Source: Odontesthes bonariensis (taxonomy: Eukaryota; Chordata; Actinopteri; Atheriniformes; Atherinopsidae). Taken from it: a stretch of 64,000 bases of DNA. The notes under the pieces are model-generated. The model was not told where the DNA came from. It saw only the letters and a list, made by a program, of their open reading frames with translations, and did no database searches. The stretch spans positions 33,912,663-33,976,662 of the forward strand of contig NC_134510.1 of the NCBI RefSeq assembly GCF_027942865.1. Reading direction: 5' to 3'. Every line of letters begins with the position of its first letter. Within the stretch, counting starts at the first letter, position 1. The position numbers and the translations under genes were made by a program. Shown piece by piece: positions 12,456 through 25,188 of this stretch.

Positions 12456-12639
12456 AGTAACATGCCAACGAAATCTCAAGGCATCAAGTTTATATTTACA
12501 GATTCAATGGTTTATCCTTTTCTTTAACTTCAAATCCATTACTTTAATCCTTTACAATCAGATGATATTTGTTTTTGACTGACTTGTTGGCAGATACTGT
12601 ACTGACTAGTTTCTTCTCCATGGAAGCTGCAGTGCCTAA

Positions 12640-13050
12640 AACCTTGCTCAAAAGAGCCGTCTCTGCTTTCAGAGGCGACCGAGGTCTTTCAACATCTGTC
12701 TGACGTCGCTCAGGATATTTTATGAGTCTGTGGTTGCCAGCGCTATCCTCTATGCTGTTGCCTGCTCGGCAGCAGTCTGCCAAGAGATTCAGCAAACTGA
12801 TCCGCCAACCCAGTAATGTTGTGGGGACGGAATGAGACTCTCTGACGGTGGTGCCAGAGTGTCAGAGAGGAGGATGCTGTCCAAGTTAAGGGCAACATTA
12901 GACAACGTTTCACACCCATTCCATGATGCGCTGGTCAGTAAGAGAAATTATGGACTCATCCCACCATGATGCACGACTAAACGCCACAGAAAACACTGCC
13001 TGAAACTGCAGAACTCCTACATCGGACAATCAATAATTCATTCGACTGAA
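12640..13050 (+). pseudogene. Broken C-terminal reverse-transcriptase fragment of a non-LTR retrotransposon
   Basis: Conceptual translation in shifting frames gives 'FYESVVASAILYAV' (about 12718-12762), 'KLIRQPSNVVGTE', then 'SERRMLSKLRATLDNVSHPF' and 'RHRKHCLKLQNSYI'. This is the conserved order of the C-terminal part of fish LINE reverse transcriptases (Rex/RTE-like), where the enzyme is followed by a conserved 'LDN.SHP.H' segment. At least two frameshifts and several stops make it inactive. Family assignment beyond non-LTR is tentative. Confidence 0.65.
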
Positions 13051-16000
13051 AGGTGGACTTCTCTTCTACTTCTCTGGATGTGGCCGAGGCTGCCAGTCTG
13101 CCAACTTGATATTTCATAATCGGGGGGTTGCAGCCATATGTGTTCCACTCCGCCACCTGCTAACGATAACACGCCCCATAGTTTATTCACTCCAAACCAA
13201 GTGACTGAAACAAGGCTGATGAGTATTTGCTATGAAGCCATGTTTCAAAAGTTCACTTCAATTTTGTTTTGCAGTTGGATGGAAACACAGCTTGTGTCGA
13301 ATCTTTGAAGTTTCCTAAACTGATTTGGTGTTGGTGAGGAGAGCAAACATGGTCACGTCTTAATAAGAGGAGCCAGCAGCCCTCCAGCGCTTGTGTTGCT
13401 CCAGTGTGAAAGCTTGGTCTACTCTTCACCCAGATTATCTTAAATGTGAGAATAAAGCTAAATAATTCAAATTATTGAAGGTGGGAATCAATTCATTTTC
13501 ACTTGTGAATACAATAAGATTCACTCTTCATATTGCCACAGTGTACTCAAACATAGGTTCGAAGTGTGCTTTTTTCTCTTAACCACTAAAACCACTCCTG
13601 AGCTCCATAAGATACAGATATTGATAGATATGTCTCCCACGTCCGAGGCAAATGTTAATGTCTTTCCCTTTAGAAAAAAAAACATATATACCAAAAGCAA
13701 ATCCCAAAGACTTTTAAAGAGCCAGAGAACCATGTACAGCTGTTGTGAGACGTGTGGACCTCCGATGATGAGGAAATTTCGTGTTTCGTTGATCCCTGAT
13801 TGTAGTTGGATGAGTTTACAAGCGTAAAAGATGATTCTGTGTCTGAGAAGTGGTTCTACATTACATCGAGACAAAACAATAGCACAACATTTGTTTTTAG
13901 CAGTGTTTACAAAACCGTTTCACTTCAAATTCACCTGACATCTATACAGAAACACAGCTCAAGACTTATGCCTCATATAGTGCAGTAAAATCTGTTGTAG
14001 ATAAAGATTTCAACCTAAAAACTGACCAAGTTTGCTCAATGTAAGTTCACAGAAACCTATTAAGTAACTTATACTTCTTTAAAAACTCCTTTTATTAAAT
14101 GAGTCTCTAACCTTCAGCAATCAGCAGACTTGAAAAGTGTCCAGCAGTTCAGAGTTGTTGATCATACAGTTAAAGAGTCAAATAAAAAAAAATATATATA
14201 TGAAATTATTAGTTATTTGTGAAAGAAGAAAGCCAGAAACTCTAGACTGTATTACTGAGTGTCTGCTGGATGTGTAAAAACTGTTTGCACATGCAAAGTG
14301 ATGCTAAATATTTTGTGTTCAGCTTTTTTCTGAACCAAAGGGTCAAAAAAACAATTCCATGGCTCTAAAATAAGACAAATGTGTCTCAAACTTCAATTGT
14401 TAATACCACATTGTCAGTACTACATTATTGTGTCATTTTTTCCCCACTTTTTAAAAAAATCTCTCTCTAACTTGACGTTTTCACCACGGAAAAAGCAACC
14501 CACTCCTTTTCAAACAGTAAAAAAAATGTTTGTGAAACGTTTCACAAACTGTGAATAAACTGATGGATGGATTCCTGACAAAAAAATGACAAACACGTTT
14601 CTTTGCAATCTGACTATTATGAACCACACATATCCATTAATACTGTAAGTAAGCATTCGGTCTCCAGGGCAGTGGATTGTATTTGTCATTAACAGAGCGA
14701 AGTTTCCTCACGAAAATACATAGAAAATCCAAGAGAAATGCATTTTAGTTGGATCCAGTTTCTTGTACAACGCCCACTCTTCCTCCCTCGGACTTTCTCA
14801 CACGTTGTAAATCCCACACAACCTCCCTGTCTCGCCTCCTCTTCATCTTTCTGACGTTGACTAATTGAGCTTTCTTGAGATTAAAGCCACCAGATGCCCT
14901 GGAGAAACTGGCCAAACCCCCGTAAACTCACAGTTCTTTTTCTATCGCCGCTCTTTCTTGTGGAGAACAGCAGGAATGTCTGCCATCTTCCCATCAGCAC
15001 GGGATGCCGCAACATGCTCGCTTTTAAGAGGGTGTTTACAGTGAAACGTTCCGCTGATGTGGGATAGATTTATTACTTATTTACTCTCCAGCTTGGCCGG
15101 ACTTTTTGTTGGTTCCATTTCTGATCACTTTCGATGCCTCACGCCAGACCACGAAGTGATGGTGGCATGTAAACACATCCAATGAGAGCTGCAATCCAGG
15201 AATGTGTGTGTTAGTGTTTGTGTGGGTGTGAGATTGGGGCAGGGAATCTGTACAAATACATCAATGCCTAGAAGTGTGTTTGTGTGTTTATGCACAATGC
15301 CTTTATTTCCCTGCACGCACAGTATGTGAATGGTGTGTTTTTGTGTTTAAATGTGTGCATCAGTGTGTATTTGTGCACACAAGACTGTGTGTATCCTGTA
15401 AATTGTGTGTCTTTTAACTTTGTGTGTGTTCCTGAGAGTTTGTGTGTGTGTTTTGCCTCCTACTCAGTGTTGGATAATTAGTCGGTTACAATCAGCGCCT
15501 TATAAAGGATCAATCAGGTGAAAGATAAACACGGCCTGCTTGTATAACACACTTCATTAAGATCTGTGATCACAGAACATCGTTTCAGTATTTACACAAG
15601 CTGCTGCAATTTTTAATGCTGCTAATGTTTGTCATTTGGGATTCGAGGTTATTCTACGTCTTCACCCTGGTTTGAGGGTGCAAATTTTGAGCAGTTTTCT
15701 CAACAGAATGTCATTAAAAATAAGTTTGGTTGCTTACAAACTCTGCAGTTTTGGCATTATAGTTTGGCAAAGAGGCTCACTGAGCTCTCAGACAATCAGG
15801 TACACTGTATACAACGGTTTAGCCAGAATATCGAAGCACTTTTGGATGTGAAACACGAGCAACCACACATATCAGCACAACAATTCTTATTGCAATACAT
15901 CAGGGAAGCAATACGTGAGCTTTAAGCAGGAAGTTGGTCTGTAAACTGTGATGAATATTTACAGCAGACACTTTGGGTCATACTTTAAATGTTGACCATT

Positions 16001-16789
16001 GTTTTTGCTGTCAAATGTGTGTGGATAATGTTGAGGTTTGTCTAAGAATCAGATTTCTCATGTTTCTTGTATGGTTGGTCTTCTTTTCAGCAATGTTTCA
16101 CTGGCCCAGCTCTCAATATGTGTCCCAGAGAGTAGTGATGGAAAATATATCTATAAAAAAAAACAAGTTTTAATAATAAACTCGATTGGTGTTTCACTGA
16201 TATAAAAAAGTTTTCTTTCGTATAACAGGAAATGAATTCTGTTTTGGACCAAGATGTGAGAGAAAAACATTTGTATTTCTCTTTGGCAGTAGTTCATATT
16301 ATCTTTTTTTTTTCTTTTTTAGTTTTATGACACTTTAGGTTAGGTTTAAACCCCTTGAACCAGTATAAAAATTTATTTTTCACTGTAGGATCACTGGAGT
16401 TTAACCGTTTCTTGGGACATCACAGGTCCCGTGACTTATAAGTAAGGAGAAAGAGGCACAGGCTGTTCGGGCTGGGAGACTTTTTTGCTTCACAGCATCT
16501 ATATTTGGATGTCTGAAGTCACTATCGACTGAAAACCTCAGATAAATCAACTGGCATTTGATTAAAAAAGCTGTTCAGATTCACAGTGAAAAGTACATAA
16601 CACTCCCTGCTCAGAGTGTTGCTGTACAGCCTCTGATCGTTGATCTTATCAAGTTCAATTCACGCAGCATTCGCTCTGAAATGGGAAGTTCAGAAGAAAG
16701 AAATGACCTAATAATGCTCGAAAAGCGCTTTAATGTTTTCCCAGTCAGAAGTTAGACATTTTGGTTTATATTTTATTGGTGAATGCACT
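13051..16789. other. Intergenic DNA, no gene recognised
   Basis: AT-rich DNA with a GT-rich cryptic simple sequence at about 15190-15460 and a perfect 22-bp palindrome at 14528-14549. The frames at 13521-13874 and 15629-15925 show no recognisable domains. Confidence 0.55.
14528..14549. repeat. Perfect 22-bp palindrome without spacer
   Basis: The half-site GTTTGTGAAAC is followed immediately by its exact reverse complement. The absence of any loop argues against an RNA hairpin and for a dimeric protein site or cruciform. The embedded back-to-back GAAAC cores are an inference target for IRF-like factors, not proof. Confidence 0.8.
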
Positions 16790-17328
16790 TTTAGAAACAC
16801 ACTAAAAAGACTTCAGAGCCTTCAGTTATCAGGCCCCTCTCTTATGGAACCAGCTGCAGACATCCTCTCTTCTTTTAAGATCAGGCTTAAAACTTTCCTT
16901 TTTGACAAAGCTTAAAGTTGGGGATGGCTCAGGTGATCCTGAAACATCCCACAGTTATGCTGCTGTAGGATTATATTGCTGGGGGACCTCAGCACCTTTC
17001 CTCCCTCTGCTCTCTTTTTCACTATGTACATATAACATTATTGTTGCCATCAACTTGAGTTTCTCTTTCTCAGCAGGTATTCCCGGCCTCTTTCCTGTCC
17101 TCTCAAACCCCAGCTGGTCGAGGTGGATGGCCACAGTCTGGTTAAAAAGGGAGTTTTTTCTTTCCACAGTCGCCTCTTGGACGGGAGATTGGATCAAAGA
17201 CAAGTTTTGGTGCAATCTATTGGTTTCCTTTTTTTATTGGCTCCGTATGAATTGGACTCTAATTAGCTTGAATTGGATTGAGATATTTGATGTAATCTGG
17301 CACTTTATAAATAAAATTGAATCGAATC
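16790..17328 (+). mobile_element. 3' end of an L2/CR1-like LINE, plus strand
   Basis: The coding end is visible at about 16820-16915: 'LQLSGPSLMEPAADILSSFK' and then 'IRLKTFLFDKA' before a stop, the usual C terminus of fish L2-like ORF2. The 3' UTR follows, with the typical 'cctcagcacctttcc', 'ggagttttttctttccacag', 'tcgcctcttgg' landmarks and the end 'ctttataaataaaattgaat' followed by 'cgaatc'. The copy is strongly 5'-truncated. The 170-codon frame at 16902-17414 lies in this UTR and is not a gene. Confidence 0.8.
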
Positions 17329-20300
17329 TACTGTATTTTTTAACCATACTCAGGATGGGGTGGTTTTACTGTCATTACATATACTTTAATTTAATTTTTT
17401 GTTCAATGTTGTAATCTGCTAGTATTTATGCAAAATATATTATAAAAAATTGGAAAGAAAATTGACATATTACACATGGGAATACACAACATTGAGCTTT
17501 GATTAAAAAAGTTTTAAAAATGGATATAAATGATAAATAGAATAATTGTAAAATATAACTATATATATTATGTAAATATGACAGGAATTGAAAGTGTTAT
17601 TTTAAAAATTGATTAACCAATGCTATTATGCATTTACAAAAGTCTATTAATTTCTTCTATTGCTGTCAAACTTGTGCAAAAAGTTTGTACACATTCCCCA
17701 AAGGGGAAAGTCCCTTAAAGTGGAAAGCAACAAGTAAGGTAGCAGCCACCTTAATAGCCTTTTTCAGCTCATATATGCACTTCCACTGCCAGCGGCGCAG
17801 TGATAAAAGACACAATTTAACTGAAGTGATGACTAACCTTGTTCTGCCAAGATAGATTTAAGGTTTTAAGGTGGTGTAACGCCTAATCATCTGGAATCAC
17901 CGCTGTTAGTCAATGTAACTATAAATTTATATTCTCAATCGATGTACATTCAGCACCTTCTTGACCTTTTTGTCATTCAAAAGTTACATTCAAAAAAGCT
18001 AGTTATCTAATTTGCTGTAACTGTACCGTATTCCATACACTCATGTATTTTGTAACTATTTGGTGTTTGTGCAATGTCAGGGAGTTTTGGACAAACTACC
18101 CAGATATCTTTTCAGTTGATGGGCGATAAAAATAAACACGCGTCAAGGAGAATTTATCATATCCAGATGTTGTTTGTATACTTGGCAAATCGCTGGAAAA
18201 CGTGGTAAAAACAGAAAAATGAAATCTAACCCTGGGTTCATTTACTCACGGTTTATTTATTTATATCACAGACTGTCACAGACAAGTAAGCTCTCGTATT
18301 TTTCTTCTTCACTTTCTCAAAGTAGTACAGGCTTATATCTCTAAAAATGGAGATGTAAATCAAAAACTATCTCTGATCCAAGTGGCAGCCTTCCCACACT
18401 GGTTCCTGAGTGGGTCTGTTGCTTCACACTGACAACATCCCCATTGTTTCCTGCTGGATGATGAACTGCAGTGATTCAACTGTCAAACCCCAGGTGTTGC
18501 TCCCTTCTTTCCTTTCTTTCTGTCTTTCCATCTAAATATAATCCAGCTTATGTTGGTTTCTCCTTCACTCAACCACATTTTGCACAGCAGGCAACATTTC
18601 CTGTCAAAAGATTACTACAGAATATTTGCAGAGAGTTGTTATAGTTGTTAATCATCACCAACGGCTCATGTATTAGTGTTCTGTGTCGGTGTTTCTGGCT
18701 TTCACTTTCTGGCATGTTCTCTCTGCATTGGAGCAGAGGAGAATCAAGACGCTTTCCAGCCCTCCAACAAGTTTCTCATTATCCAGCTGTTGTGCTAAAT
18801 AGTGTAGGACATCAAAACATGAACACCCCTGAAGCGCATTTGGCTTCTCACAGTGAACTTGAAATGTTTAACCCGCAAAAATAAACATGCAATACTAAGA
18901 AAGGTGTTCTTAAGATTATTTGATTTGCTTTACAATCCTTATGGACAGTTTAAAAAATGTTTTTGTTCCACTTATTCTTGTTGTCAAAATACAGCGAATC
19001 AATCGCTGATTGACAGAGTTCTCTAAAGATTTGTGTAAGGACGTCTATGATGGTGAACTGCAAGCTTTAGACTTATGCAACACTACCACAGCTACACAGA
19101 GCTAATGCAAACATGCACCATATAAAAATGACAGAAACTCTTCCATAAATATGCCTGTTTTCCGACCTGGGAGCATATTTATCTAATAATTGTGATTCCA
19201 CACACACACAGTAATCAGTTAAGGGACGTTCCTTAAACACGGCGGGTGGAGCTTGGTGGTAAAGTTTAACTAGTTTAACTTGGGGTTCTTCCAGAAAGTA
19301 AATCAAAATTATGTGTCTTTTTCTGAACACTTTTCCTTGATCTTTATGGAAAAAGTCATCGGGTCGGGGGAATAATTCATGATGAAAAGACAATCATGGA
19401 ACCAAGAGAATACTGTTGATCCTGGTTTGGACTCCTAAAACCACTTGTCAGATCCTTCGTCTCGCACAGACTATACAAACATGGACAACTCAAAAGAAAA
19501 TATTACCTCATTACCGAGGCTGCAACAGAAACAAAAAGGAATATAAGTTGCCACTTGTCACAAAAGTGAAAATATATGGTTCTGTCCACTCATATTTTTC
19601 ATCATGACTCCCAGTTAGTGTGACTGGATGGAAAGTTTTAGTTAAATGGAGACAAGATACGCACCTCAGACGGCTTTTTTGGCTTTTTGTTGCTGTCACA
19701 AGAAAGTGTGGGAACCAGTGAAAATGTTACCGTCTCTGGTCTGTCACTTATACTCCTGGGTCATTTCACCCTGTAAACAGCCTGCATCAATTGGAAAGAC
19801 TGTTTCACTACAAACCACAATCTCAAGCAACTGGGCTCCAATAGCTGGTTGCATTTTGGCTCCAATACTAACTAACCAAGCTTTTGTATGTGTTGACAAA
19901 GCCACATCACGTCAGCAGCTTCTGGCATAACCAGTAATGATTTTTTATTTGTATGTATTTTATGGTCAGGTGAAATTGCTAGTGTCACAGAGAGTAGTTT
20001 GTATCAGCAGTATTTGTAAATACAACTACACCAGAAGATTTCTGAAGCTTTTGCACAAGCTTAAGGGACACTTGTTGATCGTTTTTATTGTTTTGGAGTG
20101 AAATACAAGGCACTTGTTGTAACCCAGGTTACCATCATCAGTTTATTGGTGAAAAAAATAAATATGATTTAGGATTAAAATCTTAAATATGTCAATAAAT
20201 AGTCAAATAAATAATGCACACGTGTTTATTTAGATCTGGAAAAATAGGATAAATGTTTGTGGTAAATGCGCCTTTCTCAAAGTGAACAAGAGCCAGGTGA

Positions 20301-20535
20301 CATTAGGAGTTCACATGATGTAATGTAGCGAATCAGGCGCCGTCACGGTGTATGTGTCGTCGTGTTTTAGGCAGCTGCATGCTACCTTTTCGCTGGACAT
20401 GCACTTCTTTTTTATTTAGACGGTTTTCTCAGTGTTTTCACCTTTGTGGAGAGCGAGACCTTCTTTTTTTGTCGTATGCTGCAAAGGGGACGAGTCGAGA
20501 GAGCGCGTGGGTGGTGTTTATTAGCAATCGTGGCG
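17329..20535. other. Intergenic DNA, no gene recognised
   Basis: AT-rich, largely featureless. The 106-codon minus frame at 19073-19393 and others show no domain or repeat. Confidence 0.55.
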
Positions 20536-20588
20536 TTAGCTTTGGCCATTAGCCACATTAGCTTTAGCCATTAGCCACATTAGCTTTG
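20536..20588 (+). repeat. 22-bp tandem repeat, about 2.4 copies
   Basis: Units beginning TTAGCTTTGGCCATTAGCC start at 20536, 20558 and 20580 (partial), differing by one G/A change between the first two. Confidence 0.85.
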
Positions 20589-21298
20589 CTAAATTCGTTT
20601 TGAGAAAATACACATTGCTGAACTCTCGTGTCCCTGTTTCTTTAAAAAGTGTAACCTGGAATGGTGAGAGCCGTTTGACCTGCATTGTGCTGGAGATTGT
20701 GTGTGTAATGATTGAGCCTCTGGTGAGTAAACTTTGTTAATGTTTGTCTCATAGATGGACTAAAAGGATGTGCATATGCTAGTGGTAATATGAGATAAAG
20801 GGGCATTAATTTCATGTATGTTATGTTTAAAAACGTTAAATTAACTAATATCTGTTCAAATGTTATGGTATTAATTGCATTGCCCTCGCCTCATGTGTTT
20901 TCTGTGAGAGTGAGTGGCGGTAAAAAGGGAAGAATGAGCAGAAGAGGGATGGCTCAGCCATTTTGTTTCATGTTAATATTGAAAAATGCCAGTTCATTGA
21001 TGGACAGCAAAAGTGGTTATGAATAAATAAATATGTATATATTTGTTTATATACATATGTTTATATATAGAGGTATATTTTGTTACAAGAATGTTCTAGT
21101 AACCCTCTTTTTGGGTTCCTGGGTTCAGGATCTGCATGGAAAATTATTCTGCTGAGACTCTTCCTCTTCTGTAAGGTGGATGAGAACCAGAGAGTCTCTA
21201 TTATGAGGAGAGGGAAAACTGGCGGCTATTTCCGGGTGGTACTGCACTCTAGGGGCGCCAACGAAGCAGTGCAGAGCACGCCGAACTCTATGGTGGTA

Positions 21299-22216
21299 CA
21301 GTGGAAACCGCTTATAGTGATCACGTTGGTCCAGAGCCAATTTGAACACTATAAGCGGTTGATTACTAAAACCGAAGTTGTATTACAGTACAGGTATTTC
21401 ACTTATTTTTTATGGAGAATATCATCTAAATGCCATTTGTATTGTTTTTCAATGAGAAAAATTAAATGAAACGGATAGCTTCAGCATTTACTGAATTTTA
21501 TTATCATGCAAGTTTAATTACAGTACTGCGCAGTGCGCAGACATGTAGGCTAACTCAAATACAGTACGTAACTTATTCTCTGCTGTGCCGCCGGTGCATT
21601 TTTTTTCTTACAAGTCAGAAAACAAAGTTTGAATTCAATCCGCCTTTCAGCACCCCTGCTCGGATCTGTGCTCCTCCGTGCCGGTGTTCTGTCGATTTGT
21701 GCTACTTGGCGTGAAAACGAAACTTAGAAAATCGGCTTGGCGCATGCGCAAAACCACAAAGTAGCAATTCTCGACAAGTAGGAGAAATCGAATGAACACC
21801 GGCCTCCCATTTTACAAGAACCAGCCTGGAGCTTCCAGCGGTCACACGCGCATTCAATCCGCTCTCCAGCACCCATCCTCGGACACATGCTCCTCCATGA
21901 CTTCCTTTTTCCAGCCATGATTCGCGCGCTTGCTGCCCGGTGTCAACTCGTTACGTTGGCTAGCGATGCAGAAGCAGACGTCCAGAAAGGAATCAAGGGA
22001 GTAAAAAATAAAATAGCTACACGTAGTTTTAAAATGATTTTTGCACATGTTTACATTCATAAAATGGCCAAAAATGAACATTATAAGCGGATTTCTTGAT
22101 CACTATAAACGAATTATTTAAACAGCATTTGTATAGAAATGATTCCGTCCCAAGTCTTTTGATCCATATAAGCGGTTGATTACTATATCCGTGACCACTA
22201 TAAGCGGTTTCCACTG
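21299..22216. mobile_element. Non-autonomous pogo/Tigger-like element, 918 bp
   Basis: The ends CAGTGGAAACCGCTTATAGT (21299) and its near-exact inverse 'actataagcggtttccactg' (to 22216) are flanked by TA on both sides, the target duplication of the Tc1/mariner/pogo superfamily. The core CTATAAGCGG recurs near both ends (about 21349, 22081, 22165 and 22198), probably as transposase sites. The interior has no transposase frame and contains a roughly 50-bp block present twice (about 21630-21680 and 21850-21900), beginning 'attcaatccgc'. Confidence 0.8.
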
Positions 22217-22497
22217 TACTATGAAATCCACCTTAGATCCAGCCATTGCTTTGGATATAATTTTTTATATTTTTTCATTTTAATTTTCCTAAAGGCAGGA
22301 TAAATTATCCTTTCAAACGGCACTTGGTTTGATTTTTTAGACTCACTAGATTTGTTTAAAATACACATTTATTGTCAGTATTGCATCCCGAGTGACGTCA
22401 CGCATGTGGCATCACTTTACGGCATCACTTTACGGCATGGTCAGTCCTAGCACTGAGCTACCAGAGAGGGGTTAGCTCAAATAGTTACAGATTTCAG

Positions 22498-22940
22498 CAC
22501 AGCCCTTTTACATACTCTCTGACTAGCCTCTGGTTCAGCTTTGGTTGTTGTTAGCGGCGCCAGGTTAGCACTCTGGCACAGTGGACGAGTGCCGTAAAGC
22601 AGCCGGTCGTAATCAGCCGTGCGTTCTTCAGATTCCGTTAGCTAGATGTTAGCGGATACTGACTCGCAAATGCCAGACCTGTAAGAAAACAGAAAGCTAC
22701 AACTCCCAGGTTATTGTACTTTCGATATAAATCCACATCCCTCTGTCAGAAATCACAGTATTATTTTCAGGTTTCAGCCGCTAGCGGGGACATTTTTTGA
22801 GTTATTAGCGCCAGCCCAATGGAAAATGGTCATTCTGCACTCGCTCGCCAGCGCCCCCAGAGAAAATCAACTGAACTGCAGCCAAATTTTTTATAATGGG
22901 GCGAATAGGAAGTGGAACGGCTGTCTGTAAAAGGGCTGTG
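22498..22940. mobile_element. MITE with perfect 15-bp terminal inverted repeats, 443 bp
   Basis: CACAGCCCTTTTACA at 22498-22512 and TGTAAAAGGGCTGTG at 22926-22940 are exact inverses. The interior is non-coding, with repeated 'gttagc' motifs. No clear target duplication is visible, so the superfamily is undetermined. Confidence 0.7.
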
Positions 22941-23412
22941 ATGAGAACTCAGTGGTTGTGGCGAGCCATCCAAATTAGAACAACAAAGGGAAAAAACAGA
23001 ACTGTGGCTTTGTCAGTGAATTAATTTGTGAATTGTTTATCTCAGGTGTTTATTGACACTCATTCAATTTTGTATTCTTTATTTATTTATTTATTTTCTT
23101 TCATTTTGTTTTCTAAAACCAATACAAAATACCACGTAAGTACTTACTCGTTAGTTGTGTGAATTCTTTACTCTTACACTCAATGCAGGTGTCGGTATAC
23201 TGTATGCCATTTTCACGTTGTAGGTATTGTCAGGGTTTTCAGGGGCTCCTAATAAAAGCAGAACTTGGTAACCTTGACAAGAAGATGGACTGGGAAATGT
23301 GTGTAAATTCCTCCTCTTCTGCTGTGCTTCAGCTCTCCCTTTAAAGCCCCTCTGTGCCGAGGAGAATATTATGCATGGTTAGACTGATGATGACTGGAGA
23401 GGGGAGCAACTC

Positions 23413-23494
23413 GTTGTCGTGGCCGAGTGGTTAAGGCGATGGACTAGAAATCCATTGGGGTCTCCCCGCGCAGGTTCGAATCCTGCCGACAACG
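23413..23494 (+). tRNA. tRNA-Ser (anticodon AGA)
   Basis: An 82-nt type II tRNA. The acceptor arms GTTGTCG and CGACAAC pair fully and are followed by discriminator G, as in serine tRNAs. The A box TGGCCGAGTGG and B box GGTTCGAATCC are intact. The anticodon stem-loop 'ggactagaaatcc' carries AGA and reads UCU serine codons. The variable arm 'tggggtctccccgcg' is long, as expected for serine. A TTTT run at 23501-23504 can end polymerase III transcription. The sequence is nearly the standard vertebrate tRNA-Ser-AGA, so the gene looks functional. Oddly, a retroelement-like tail begins within about 15 bp of its 3' end. Confidence 0.95.
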
Positions 23495-23504
23495 TTGCAG
23501 TTTT

Positions 23505-23543
23505 ACAATTTTCTTTGGGATCGATAAAGTATTTATCTATCTA
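23505..23543 (+). repeat. Retroelement-like 3' tail directly after the tRNA
   Basis: 'caattttctttgggatcgat' followed by 'aaagtatttatctatcta' resembles the 3' tail of fish RTE/Rex-type LINEs and SINEs. It has no LINE body of its own on the 5' side; the tRNA gene sits there instead. Confidence 0.55.
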
Positions 23544-23545
23544 AC

Positions 23546-25154
23546 TTCAGCAAATATAAAAAAAAAAACTATATCTTTTGAAATAAGGTTACCAAGTTTA
23601 GCTTTACTGTATTGATTCATTTTGCAGGAACGGTGTAGGATTCCTTTTACGATTGGATAAGTGATGGTAAAGTGTTCACATTTGAATAAAAGATTTCAAA
23701 CTGGATTCACAACTAAGCAAATCCAGTGAAAGTGAAAACAAATTGCGTATTAATAAACACTGCTCAGAGTAAGATAGGCCTTTGTGATTGCATACTGAAC
23801 TAATTAAACTTCCTGCAATATAAACCTTTACATTTCTGTGTGAAAGCTGATGTGAAGTCATGTGTGAAAGCTGAAAAGGGGTTAGATTTTCAGTGATGAT
23901 CAGACCTGCATTTGTCTCTCTTCAGGGCATTGGTTGAAGTTATGTTGCTAATACATAGACTATAGCAGTGTAATGTGAGAATAAATACAGATAAAATAAG
24001 TGTTATTGATGTTGTAGCACCTAGTATTCATCAGCAGAATCCAAAGCTTTGCTGCATGATGGAGAGAGACATTAGCTCAGTGTGTAGACGCTCTGTCCAC
24101 ATTAAAAGCAACAGCTCCTATGTGATCGTGGTATGTCTGCTGCACTGCTGCAGGAAGTCCCTCCTCCTCCGCCTCCTCCTCCTTTTGTTTTAATGAAGCC
24201 CCTGGGAGGTTCTGGAAAGCCCTGGAACTGAATGCAGTCCATCCCGTCCAAACCACCGCCTCCTCTTTAGTCCCAGCGAGCTTGGACCAAACCCTGCTCT
24301 GCCTCCTGCACACTGCCCTGTTGCCACAGCAACGGGACGGGACAGGGTCCTGCTGAAAACAGGGCTATGATTTCAACAGATGTCATGACACACAGGCAAC
24401 AGAAAGGCTCGACTTTGGTCAGTTTGTAGCGTGACTCTTTATGGAAATTATCCATGGGCAGCGGGTTTTATGGATTATCAAGATTTTGTTTTATACAGCA
24501 GGGGTCATCATATTTAATAAAACAAAACACTGAGGTAACTTCATCTGGCTTAAGGTGTCACAACATAAAATTCAGGAAATTGACACTTCACTGTATAACA
24601 ACCTATCTAACCCTGGCTGCTTTTGCACCCTTACAGCATGCCTCTGTATCCTCCTATTGTCCTGGCCATGCGTCATGTCCACAGGGCTGAAGCCTGTTGC
24701 TCTGGTCTTCTGATTGGGCGCTGACATGGGATTGTTCTGGACTACAGTCAGGGGAAATGCTTGGGAACTCCACTCCCCAGCGTGAGAGGAGACAGAGAGC
24801 AGAACAGCTCCCTGGGGGCTGAGCTTATGACCCCTCTGAGTGCAAAATATGCAGAGGTCACCGGGTTTCTGTTGGGCAAGAGCTAAATCTGACTGACACC
24901 GAGCAGTAATAACCCTTGACTTCAGAACTGCTGGTGAGACAAGCTATTTATTTACAGACAGATAAATGTCAAGCACATAGTTCTGAATTTTCAAACATGC
25001 CTTTGATAGGAAACAATCTGCGATGTGAAAACTTGGGAGTGAAGGATTTCTGTTCCTTTACACCATGGGAAGAGCTTTCATTGGAGAACCATTGTATTTC
25101 ATAACAGTAACAGCCTCCACTTCCACATTGGATGATTGGAATGATAATGAATTG

Positions 25155-25188
<34 letters not shown>

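Noticed and set aside
12178..12582. 134-codon open frame on the plus strand
   Set aside because: It starts inside a MITE and crosses its right inverted repeat, with no recognisable motif.
15125..15481. Short frames on both strands in a GT-rich region
   Set aside because: Simple-sequence bias suppresses stops; no domains and no splice context.
16902..17414. 170-codon open frame on the plus strand
   Set aside because: It lies in the 3' UTR of an L2-like LINE and overlaps the repeat's tail; no protein family features.
19073..19393. 106-codon minus-strand frame
   Set aside because: No domain, no repeat pattern, no splice partner; consistent with a chance frame.
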